This document shows positions 6,879 through 13,209 of a stretch of 13,209 nucleotides of DNA, piece by piece. The translations under genes were made by a program, and so were the position numbers. This DNA is from Calditrichota bacterium (lineage in GTDB: Bacteria > Calditrichota > Calditrichia > RBG-13-44-9), in contig JAJRXE010000176.1 in NCBI GenBank assembly GCA_024276455.1, positions 1-13,209 on the forward strand, in the 5' to 3' direction. The number at the start of each line of letters is the position of its first letter. Position 1 is the stretch's first letter. The notes under the pieces were generated by a model that did no database searches, was not told where the DNA came from, and saw only the letters and a list, made by a program, of their open reading frames with translations.

Positions 6879-8104
6879 GTTTGAAAATGGTGGTTAATCT
6901 GCAGGGGATTGTAACGCCCCGGAGCGACCGACCTTTTGGAGAACTGGAAGTGCGGGAGGGAGTCGCCATTGTTGTGGAAGCCGGCAAAATCAAAGCGATT
7001 GCTCCGGAAGAGGAACTGCTCAAGCAGTTTCCGGATGCCGAACGGATCGATGGGGAAAAATGTTGGGCTTTTCCGGGATTTGTTGACCCGCATACCCATC
7101 CCGTGTTTGCGAAAACCCGGGAAGAGGAATTCGAAATGCGCATTGAGGGGCGTTCCTACGAAGAAATTGCCGCCGCCGGAGGGGGCATTCGCAACAGTGT
7201 ACGAGCCCTGCGGAAAACCTCTTTCGATGAACTGGTGGAGTTGACTTACTGGCGGGTACGGGAATTTCTGGACTACGGCACCACCACCATCGAGGCCAAG
7301 AGCGGTTACGGACTCTCTCTGGAGGACGAAATCAAAAGCCTGCGGGTGTTAAAACACGTGGCCAGCCTGCTCCCCATTACCATCGTGCCCACCTTTCTGG
7401 GGGCGCACGAAATTCCCGACGAATACCGCTCCCGCCGGGAAGCTTACATCGATTTACTCATCAAAGAGATGATTCCCCGGGTGGCAGAAGAGAAGCTGGC
7501 CGTGTTTTGCGATGTGTTTACCGAGAAAGATGTTTTTTCGGTGAAGGAAAGCGAGCAAATTTTAATTGCCGCCAAAGATTACGGACTAATTCCCAAGCTT
7601 CATGCGGACGAGTTAAGCCCTCTGGGTGGGGCCGAGCTGGCGGCGCGGGTGCGGGCCATTTCGGCAGACCATCTGGTGCAGATTTCCGATCAAGGGATTC
7701 TCGCCATGAAAGAAGCGGACGTTATTCCGGTACTGCTTCCGGGCACCACTTTTTTCCTGGGGAAACCCCAATACGCCCCGGCTCGCAAAATGATTGCTGC
7801 CGGACTGCCCATTGCGCTGGCCACGGATTACAATCCCGGCAGCTCCTTCACCCAGAACATGAGTTTGATTACCTCCATTGCCTGTACTCAGATGAAGGTG
7901 CGTCCGGCAGAAGCCCTCTGGGCGGCTACCCTGGGTGCCGCCCGGGCCATTGCCCGGGATAAGGAACTGGGCAGCCTGGAAGTGGGCAAAAAAGCCGATA
8001 TTGCCCTCCACCGGGTTCCCAATTACCTGTACATTCCTTACCATTACGGCATGAATCATGTGTGCAAAGTCCTCAAAGAAGGCCGGGTGGTGGTGGAAAA
8101 ATAA
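6875..8104 (+). CDS. hutI: Imidazolonepropionase
   Basis: A 409-residue amidohydrolase, the normal length for HutI, which opens 4-imidazolone-5-propanoate to N-formimino-L-glutamate in the third step of histidine degradation. The beta-strand-1 metal motif is DPHTHP (71-76, His73 and His75). AGGGI (101-105) and EAKSGYGL (140-147) are HutI signatures for substrate binding. GAHE (176-179, His178), KLHADE (241-246, His243) and ATDYNPGS (316-323, Asp318) complete the metal and catalytic set, so the enzyme looks intact. It starts within the stop of the HIT gene, with GGAGAAGAG just upstream acting as ribosome binding site. No hutH, hutU or hutG is next to it, so the rest of the pathway must be elsewhere. 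The next gene starts 79 bases downstream with no clear terminator between. Confidence 0.96.
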   Translation: MSLKMVVNLQGIVTPRSDRPFGELEVREGVAIVVEAGKIKAIAPEEELLKQFPDAERIDGEKCWAFPGFVDPHTHPVFAKTREEEFEMRIEGRSYEEIAAAGGGIRNSVRALRKTSFDELVELTYWRVREFLDYGTTTIEAKSGYGLSLEDEIKSLRVLKHVASLLPITIVPTFLGAHEIPDEYRSRREAYIDLLIKEMIPRVAEEKLAVFCDVFTEKDVFSVKESEQILIAAKDYGLIPKLHADELSPLGGAELAARVRAISADHLVQISDQGILAMKEADVIPVLLPGTTFFLGKPQYAPARKMIAAGLPIALATDYNPGSSFTQNMSLITSIACTQMKVRPAEALWAATLGAARAIARDKELGSLEVGKKADIALHRVPNYLYIPYHYGMNHVCKVLKEGRVVVEK

Positions 8105-8183
8105 ATTGGCGGGTAAGAAAATCGATCGAATTTTGTTTAACAATACAATGTAAGGAAAAGAAACGAAGGGAAAGGCAGCCATA

Positions 8184-9962
8184 TTGAAGGGAGAATTCCG
8201 CTTAACGCTGACGGCCGGTGTTTTCTGGTTGCTGTGTTTGCTTTCCCTCCGGGCACAAACGGTGGGGGTCCCCCTCTCGCACTGGGCCTATCCGGTGTTG
8301 GAACGCTGGGAAGTTCGCGGACTGGTGGATGGGGTGTTTAACGGCAGCAGGCCGTTTACCCGCCTGGAAATGGCCGAGTACATAAAGAAAGCCCTTGAAA
8401 AACGTGAAGAATCTCCGGAACGCTTCTCCGGTACGGAATTGCAACAGCTGGCCTACCTGACGGTGGAATTTCGAGAAGAACTCGAAAAATTGGGTTGGAA
8501 GCAGAAAATTCCCCCGCTGCGTACCCGGGTAAGGTCGCTGCTGGATTCGCGCTTTGTGCGTCCCCTCAGTAAGTGGTTCTACCTGAATAACCGCAATTTC
8601 CTAACCTTTCAACATCGGGAATTCACCCTTTATCTGGACCCCGTATTGAGCTACAGTTACGAAAATCGGTTGGTTCCTTATCGGGAACGGGGGCAGGAGA
8701 CCCCCCTGACCACCGCCCAAGCGCGCGTCCGCACCAGCAATGGCTTGCTGTTTCGGGGAAGCCTTGGACGGCACATCGGCTTTTATTTTGCATTGACCGA
8801 CAACCATGTGACAGACGACCTCTGGGGCGGAAAGTACCTCCCGTACGAGGTGTTGGAAGGTAGCGGTCAACCTTACATTTTACGGCGGCAGGATGGATCG
8901 TACGATTTCGATGAAAACCTGGCTCAGCTCACCGTTCGCTACAAGTATTTTTACCTCTTGTTCGGACGGGATTACAACCAGTGGGGGGTGGGACACCACG
9001 GCAACCTGATGCTTTCCACCAACGCTCCGGTGTACGATCAGATTAAACTGGTGGTGCGCTACTGGCGATTCAAATTTACCCACATTTCCGCATTTTTGCA
9101 ATACATCTCCCCGCAGGGGCGGGTATCCGTAAAAGAGCAACCCTATTTACCGGTGTACTGGGCGGGGAATCGTCTGGAATTGAATCTGGGCCGAGGGTGG
9201 CAATTGGGATTGAGCGAGGCGGTCGTTTACGGCGACCGACCGGTTTCTGCCGGGTACTCCCATCCGCTGGGATTTTTTGCTTCTCTGGAGCATTTTTACG
9301 GCGATCGCGACAATGCCAGCCTGGGAATCGATCTAGAGTGGCGAATGGTACCGGGCATTAAGGTGTTTGGCGAATGGTTTATTGACGACATCACCACCGG
9401 TAAACTGGGCAGCAATTTTTTCGGTAACAAATTCGGTTTGCAGGGAGGATTCTGGTGGGCCAATCCCTTTTCTCTTTCCGATGTAGACCTTCTCGGCGAG
9501 TACACCCGGGTAAAACCGTACGTCTATTCCCATTCCGTGCACGATTACAACAAGTACAAACATTACGATACTATTCTGGGGCATTTCATCGGTCCCAACT
9601 CGGACAATCTTTACCTGCGTCTGGAGAAACGTTTCTCCAAATTTCTGGCCCTGGGTCTGGATTACGAACGCTACCGCCACGGTTCCAATCCGCCGGATCG
9701 GAATGTGGGGGGCGATGTGGACCGGCCGCATCGCGACGAAGACCCTCGCGAGGCCCCTTTCCTGGACGGAATTCGCCAGACCATTACCGCCGGAGGCGTT
9801 TACCTGCGGTACGAATTCCTGCGCAATCTTTTTCTGGAAGCGTCCTATCGCCGGGCGAAATACAACCAGTACGAAGTCCAAAACCTGGTGAATGTGCGGG
9901 TGTCCTTTAATTTTGGCTATCGGAAGGAGAAAAATCCCTCCTATGCCCCGGTTTTCTTTTAA
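8184..9962 (+). CDS. Wzi-family outer-membrane beta-barrel protein with N-terminal SLH-like segment
   Basis: A 592-residue exported protein. The signal peptide covers about residues 1-24 (ending LRA before QT). Residues about 28-71 (SHWAYPVLERWEVRGLVDG ... PFTRLEMAEYI) have the S-layer-homology pattern HWAY...RGLVDG...TR.E. From about 110 on, alternating beta-strands rich in Tyr, Trp and Phe run to a terminal aromatic (PVFF), as in outer-membrane barrels. Patterns such as YLLFGRDYNQWGVGHHGNLMLS (about 253-274) and the VYWAGNRLELNLG strand fit the capsule assembly Wzi family, which in E. coli binds group 1 capsule at the cell surface. No capsule genes are nearby, so that role is not shown here. 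The TTG start has GGGAAAGG 8 bases upstream. TACAAT (8144-8149) could be a -10, but no good -35 is seen. Confidence 0.85.
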   Translation: MKGEFRLTLTAGVFWLLCLLSLRAQTVGVPLSHWAYPVLERWEVRGLVDGVFNGSRPFTRLEMAEYIKKALEKREESPERFSGTELQQLAYLTVEFREELEKLGWKQKIPPLRTRVRSLLDSRFVRPLSKWFYLNNRNFLTFQHREFTLYLDPVLSYSYENRLVPYRERGQETPLTTAQARVRTSNGLLFRGSLGRHIGFYFALTDNHVTDDLWGGKYLPYEVLEGSGQPYILRRQDGSYDFDENLAQLTVRYKYFYLLFGRDYNQWGVGHHGNLMLSTNAPVYDQIKLVVRYWRFKFTHISAFLQYISPQGRVSVKEQPYLPVYWAGNRLELNLGRGWQLGLSEAVVYGDRPVSAGYSHPLGFFASLEHFYGDRDNASLGIDLEWRMVPGIKVFGEWFIDDITTGKLGSNFFGNKFGLQGGFWWANPFSLSDVDLLGEYTRVKPYVYSHSVHDYNKYKHYDTILGHFIGPNSDNLYLRLEKRFSKFLALGLDYERYRHGSNPPDRNVGGDVDRPHRDEDPREAPFLDGIRQTITAGGVYLRYEFLRNLFLEASYRRAKYNQYEVQNLVNVRVSFNFGYRKEKNPSYAPVFF

Positions 9963-9985
9963 CGACTTAAAACCCTGGTTGTAAC

Positions 9986-10004
9986 ATTCATTACTGAAAT
10001 GAAT
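9986..10004. repeat. Inverted repeat between the Wzi-like gene and dsbD
   Basis: A perfect 7-base inverted repeat, ATTCATT (9986-9992) and AATGAAT (9998-10004), is separated by ACTGA. It begins 24 bases after the stop and lies 78 bases ahead of dsbD. It is A+T-rich and lacks a T-tract, so an operator is as likely as a weak terminator. Confidence 0.4.
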
Positions 10005-10081
10005 CAAATTATTCCAGTCATTGCATTATTGGATGATTTGAGACGTAAAAACGTAATAATTCGGAAACAAAGGAGCTGCCA

Positions 10082-11929
10082 ATGAAATCGGTTTTCACAA
10101 TTGCCGTCTTGTTCGTGTTTCTCGCTTTGGCGCTTGGCCAACCGGGAGCCCCGGTGGTGCAGGCGAAGTTGCTGAGCTCGGTGGACAAATTTCAAAAGGG
10201 AACCACGCACCGTATTGCACTGGAATTAACCATTCAACCGCCTTATCATATTAATTCGCATAAACCCGCGGAAGATTTTTTAATTCCCACCGAAGTCACC
10301 TTTGAACCGGTGCCGGGAATCACTTTTGGTGAACTGAAATACCCGCAGGGAATCTCGAAGCAATTTTCTTTTTCGGAGGTGCCGTTAAACGTTTACGAGG
10401 GAACGGTGTACATTTACGGGAGCGTTACCATTGCGCCGGATTACCCGGGTAAGGAGGTGGCGTTGCGGGGCACGGTGGAATTTCAGGCCTGCGACGATCA
10501 CACCTGTCTGGCTCCCGAAGAGATGACCTTCACCGGCAATTTTCCGGTTGTAGAACCGGGAGAAACGGTGCAGTCCATTCACCCGGAAGTATTTGCTCCC
10601 AGGAAAACGAGCGGTGAAAAAGCCGCCGTGGCCGAGGCAGTTCCTCCCGCCGAGGAGGAAAATCCGTTTCAGGGAAAGGGATTTTTGCTCACCCTGGCCC
10701 TGGTTTTTCTGGGCGGTTTAGCGCTGAACCTGACTCCCTGTGTGTATCCTCTGATTCCCATTACCATTTCCTATTTTGGCGGACAGGCCGGAGAGAAAAA
10801 GGGAAGCCTGCTGACACACGCGATTGTGTACGTACTGGGCATGGCGGTCACCTACTCGGTTCTGGGAGTGATTGCCGCTTTGACCGGTAGTCTTTTCGGA
10901 GCGGCGCTTCAGAATCCGTATGTGCTAATTGTGTTAGCGGCGATTCTGGTGGGACTTTCCCTGAGCATGTTCGATCTCTACGAAATCCGGGTGCCGGCAT
11001 TCTTAAGCAATTTTGCCGGAGGCGCCCGGCAGGGACTTTTCGGAACCCTGTTCATGGGGCTCACGGTGGGCATCGTGGCGGCTCCCTGCATTGGTCCCTT
11101 TGTGCTGGCTCTGCTAACTTACGTTGGTGAACAGGGCAATGTCTTTCTGGGATTCATTCTTTTCTTTGTCCTGGCTATCGGATTGGGAATCCCCTTCATT
11201 TTCCTGGCCATATTCTCCGGCAGTCTGAGCCGCATGCCTCGTTCCGGCGCCTGGATGGTGTGGGTGCGTAGCATCTTTGGGTTTGTGCTCATTGCCATGG
11301 CGATTTACTTTCTCCACCCGCTCTTTCCCAACGATTTGATCTACTATCTGGCGCTGGCATTCACCATGCTGGTGGGTGGGGTGTACATGGCCTGGATTGA
11401 ACCGACCCCCTCGCAGGGAAAAGTGTTTCCGGTGATTCGCAATCTGGTGGGGGTGGTGTTCTTTATTTTGGCTCTAATATTTACCAGCACGGGAGTCCAG
11501 ACGTACGTGGATCAGAAGCTGGAAAAACTGGAAGCCAGCCCTGGCGCCGCCCAAACCAGTGAGAAAATCCAGTGGTTCCCCTATTCGGAAGCCATGTTGC
11601 AAAAAGCGGCCAGCGAGGGGAAACCGGTTATGATTGATTTTTACGCCGATTGGTGCATTCCCTGTAAAGAGCTGGACAAGTTTACTTTTTCTCAACCGGA
11701 AGTTATTGAGCTCTCGCGGGACATGATAATGCTGAAGGTCGATTTAACCAAAGGGAATTCTCCCGAGGCCAAGGCTTTGAAAAAGAAATACAACATTCGG
11801 GGGGTTCCCACCCTGGTATTTCTGACTCCGGAAGGGCGGGAACTCAGCGATTTGCGGGTGGTCGGTTTCATGGAAAAAGAGGAATTTCTGCCCCGGATGA
11901 AGAAGGCGCTGGAGTATGCGCGAAAATAA
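10082..11929 (+). CDS. dsbD: Thiol:disulfide interchange protein DsbD
   Basis: A 615-residue protein with all three DsbD domains, close to the usual length. It carries electrons from cytoplasmic thioredoxin across the inner membrane to periplasmic thiol proteins. A signal peptide (about 1-19) precedes the periplasmic alpha domain with the cysteine pair in QACDDHTCLAPEE (Cys137, Cys142). About eight membrane helices (about 200-472) form the beta domain, with LNLTPCVYPLIP (Cys220) and VAAPCIGPF (Cys336) as the redox pair. The C-terminal periplasmic gamma domain is thioredoxin-like, with YADWCIPCKE (Cys525, Cys528) and the cis-proline segment RGVPTLVF (573-580). All six catalytic cysteines are present. 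AAAGGAG (10069-10075) is 6 bases from the ATG. No obvious partner such as a cytochrome c maturation gene is adjacent in this window. Confidence 0.96.
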   Translation: MKSVFTIAVLFVFLALALGQPGAPVVQAKLLSSVDKFQKGTTHRIALELTIQPPYHINSHKPAEDFLIPTEVTFEPVPGITFGELKYPQGISKQFSFSEVPLNVYEGTVYIYGSVTIAPDYPGKEVALRGTVEFQACDDHTCLAPEEMTFTGNFPVVEPGETVQSIHPEVFAPRKTSGEKAAVAEAVPPAEEENPFQGKGFLLTLALVFLGGLALNLTPCVYPLIPITISYFGGQAGEKKGSLLTHAIVYVLGMAVTYSVLGVIAALTGSLFGAALQNPYVLIVLAAILVGLSLSMFDLYEIRVPAFLSNFAGGARQGLFGTLFMGLTVGIVAAPCIGPFVLALLTYVGEQGNVFLGFILFFVLAIGLGIPFIFLAIFSGSLSRMPRSGAWMVWVRSIFGFVLIAMAIYFLHPLFPNDLIYYLALAFTMLVGGVYMAWIEPTPSQGKVFPVIRNLVGVVFFILALIFTSTGVQTYVDQKLEKLEASPGAAQTSEKIQWFPYSEAMLQKAASEGKPVMIDFYADWCIPCKELDKFTFSQPEVIELSRDMIMLKVDLTKGNSPEAKALKKKYNIRGVPTLVFLTPEGRELSDLRVVGFMEKEEFLPRMKKALEYARK

Positions 11930-11953
11930 TTAATTCGAAGACGCCTTCTTGCT

Positions 11954-11988
11954 AAAAAGTCCCTTTCGTTCTGGAAGGGACTTTTTTT
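11954..11988 (+). terminator. Intrinsic terminator after dsbD
   Basis: A 12-base-pair stem, AAAAAGTCCCTT (11954-11965) with AAGGGACTTTTT (11975-11986), encloses a 9-base loop that can tighten by a T-G and a C-G pair. A run of seven T residues ends at 11988. It starts 24 bases after the stop. Confidence 0.93.
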
Positions 11989-12058
11989 CTGTCGAACCCG
12001 GAAAAATCTGGCATTACGGGAGAAAAGTGTTTAAATTTATTCAAAATTGGGATGAGTA

Positions 12059-12217
12059 ATGCGTTTCTCGTTTTTAACACTACTGGTTTCAGTGCGGCTG
12101 GCCTGGGGCGATCTGATGGCTCCCCTCTTTATTGAGAAGAATATTCGGAAGTTCTTCCCACCCCCACGGAAAGCGGTCTTTAAAAAAGTACTTACCAATT
12201 ATTTCATGCAAAATTAA
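12059..12217 (+). CDS. Possible small protein of 52 residues, hydrophobic N-terminus and basic C-terminus
   Basis: An ATG-to-TAA frame of 52 codons follows the dsbD terminator. The N-terminus (MRFSFLTLLVSVRLAWG) looks like a short signal or membrane segment. The rest is basic and aromatic (FFPPPRKAVFKKVLTNYFM). GGGATGAG just upstream is a poor ribosome binding site that overlaps a competing ATG at 12052. I do not recognise the sequence. It could be a real small membrane protein, the eroded end of a former gene, or chance. The spacing between two confident genes (130 bases after dsbD, 147 bases before the next) leaves room for a gene. Confidence 0.3.
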   Translation: MRFSFLTLLVSVRLAWGDLMAPLFIEKNIRKFFPPPRKAVFKKVLTNYFMQN

Positions 12218-12364
12218 GCTGTCTTCCGATAAAACGCCGTTTCATGGTTAAACGGAAAATAAGCGGTTCGTTTGCGGTTTGGATTTTCTGTGAACAAACG
12301 TTAGGGGCGAAGATTTCGCTGGCCGGGATTTTCCCGATGTTAGGGGAGTAAATGAGAGGGTTCT
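12218..12364 (+). other. Non-coding leader with short repeats
   Basis: This stretch holds an inverted repeat CCGTTT/AAACGG (12237-12242 and 12250-12255), a direct repeat GTTAGGGG (12300-12307 and 12339-12346), and a hairpin CGGGA/TCCCG (12324-12328 and 12332-12336) between the two direct copies. GAGAGG (12354-12359) serves as ribosome binding site of the next gene. I could not identify a convincing promoter. Confidence 0.4.
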
Positions 12365-13209
12365 ATGCTTGAACACATTGACGCCTTGATTGGGTTTGTG
12401 GGCGTTATTTTGCTCGCCAGTTTGCTGGTTACGGTCCTTACCCAGCTGGTGGTGACGGTGTTGAATTTGCGGGGCAGGAATTTACTCTGGGGACTAACCC
12501 GGTTGTTAGTGGTGCTGGAACCGGACCTGAAAGAGGAGGCGGAACGAGTGGTGCGGAAAATTTTACAGCACCCCCTGATTTCCCGCTACCGATGGCGCTT
12601 ACCGGCGGTGATTCGCCTGGAAGAATTCAGCACCATTCTGGTAAAATTGGCCGAATCTCCCGATCTGAACGAATTTTCTTCCCGCACTCAGGAGGCCTTG
12701 AAGCGGCTGGTGAAAGCTGATCCGGAAGCACTGTTGAAACAGCTGAGCAAGCTCTCGGTGGAATTGGAAAAAGAGTCCCGGCAGACCTACCGAAATTTGC
12801 AGCAGGAAATTTTCGAACACTTGAAACAAACCCGCTTGAAATTGCAGGAACTGGAAGCCTGGTTCGACAATATGACCGACCGAATGAGTGAACGGTTTGG
12901 GTTTCATTCCCGCCTGGTAACGGTGGTCGGGGCTCTGGTGGTTACCCTGGTTTTTCAACTCGATTCGATCCGGCTGTTCCAGAAGATTTACAACAATCCG
13001 GAATTGAAAGCCAAGCTGGTTGCCAATGCGGAATTTATTCTGCAAGAGAGTCGGGAAGTGTTGGGGCTTGGGTTTGTCCCCGATCTGGCGCTGGATTCCC
13101 TGCGGGTAGTGTTACCGAAAATTCCGGAGCCTGGTCAATCTTTTCCTACCCGGGTTAGTGCAGAACGCTGGTTGCAAAGCCACTTACCCGAGCAGTACCC
13201 GCCCGATTC
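12365..13209 (+). CDS. Two-helix membrane protein of unknown function (C-terminus cut by window edge)
   Basis: The frame runs open to the right edge, 281 complete codons with no stop. One strongly hydrophobic helix lies near residues 8-30 (IGFVGVILLASLLVTVLTQL). A helical, charged middle part follows (about 55-180, possible coiled coil around 120-175). A second hydrophobic stretch, SRLVTVVGALVVTLVFQLDS (about 179-198), comes next. The layout WFDNMTDRMSERF (163-175), then helix, then LDSIRLFQKIYNNPELKAKL recalls a widespread uncharacterised bacterial family in which FD..MDRVSGWYKRR is followed by a helix and D.IR....LW.DP.LR. That match is from memory. The start at ATG 12365 is supported by GAGAGG 5 bases upstream. 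Function is unknown; the middle part between the helices is likely soluble on one side of the membrane. Confidence 0.8.
   Translation, partial: MLEHIDALIGFVGVILLASLLVTVLTQLVVTVLNLRGRNLLWGLTRLLVVLEPDLKEEAERVVRKILQHPLISRYRWRLPAVIRLEEFSTILVKLAESPDLNEFSSRTQEALKRLVKADPEALLKQLSKLSVELEKESRQTYRNLQQEIFEHLKQTRLKLQELEAWFDNMTDRMSERFGFHSRLVTVVGALVVTLVFQLDSIRLFQKIYNNPELKAKLVANAEFILQESREVLGLGFVPDLALDSLRVVLPKIPEPGQSFPTRVSAERWLQSHLPEQYPPD

Noticed and set aside
9333..10007. A 224-codon minus-strand frame over the end of the Wzi-like gene
   Set aside because: It is the antisense shadow of a barrel with a clear strand pattern and a terminal aromatic residue, and no ribosome binding site or motif supports it.
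12599..13045. A 148-codon minus-strand frame near the right edge
   Set aside because: It is opposite the membrane protein that runs off the window, which has a good ribosome binding site and membrane helices.

Overview
The window reads as a piece of chromosome from a Gram-negative (diderm) bacterium. It encodes a Wzi-like outer-membrane beta-barrel protein and a DsbD-type thiol reductase with a periplasmic arm, and several products carry signal peptides. Base composition looks moderate (about half G+C by eye). TTG starts with good Shine-Dalgarno sites are used at least twice. The DUF6090-like protein and the hairpin-rich intergenic spacers suggest the FCB group (Bacteroidota, Ignavibacteria, Calditrichota and relatives). 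That placement is inference from protein style, not proof. I see no phage, plasmid, insertion-sequence, CRISPR, tRNA or rRNA features.

Layout. (1) 1-689, minus strand: the N-terminal part of a sugar phosphate isomerase/epimerase-type TIM barrel, cut by the left edge. (2) 690-3067, plus strand: divergent spacer with a near-consensus promoter, an elongation factor G-like translational GTPase with a TTG start, and a strong intrinsic terminator. (3) 3068-3525: a gene-free spacer holding four close-packed palindromes and an imperfect tandem duplication. (4) 3526-5969, minus strand: a three-gene operon in the order secreted DUF1579-like protein, DUF6090-like membrane protein, then a five-helix membrane protein with an extracytoplasmic DUF1566/formylglycine-enzyme-like C-terminal domain. 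(5) 5970-6371: divergent spacer with another hairpin cluster. (6) 6372-11929, plus strand: a HIT-family nucleotide hydrolase/phosphorylase overlapping hutI (imidazolonepropionase) by 4 bases, then an SLH-like/Wzi outer-membrane protein, then dsbD, closed by a strong terminator at 11954-11988. (7) 11930-12364: spacer with one possible 52-codon ORF. (8) 12365 to the right edge, plus strand: the start of a two-helix membrane protein of unknown function.

Functionally this is mostly housekeeping and envelope biology: translation, nucleotide signalling or clean-up, histidine degradation, outer-membrane polysaccharide handling and periplasmic thiol reduction. Only the HIT-hutI pair and the minus-strand trio look like real co-expression units. 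I did not find a convincing undescribed defence or metabolic system. The points most worth following are the structured, duplicated spacer at 3172-3452, the altered GTPase centre of the EF-G-like protein, and the uncharacterised minus-strand membrane operon.
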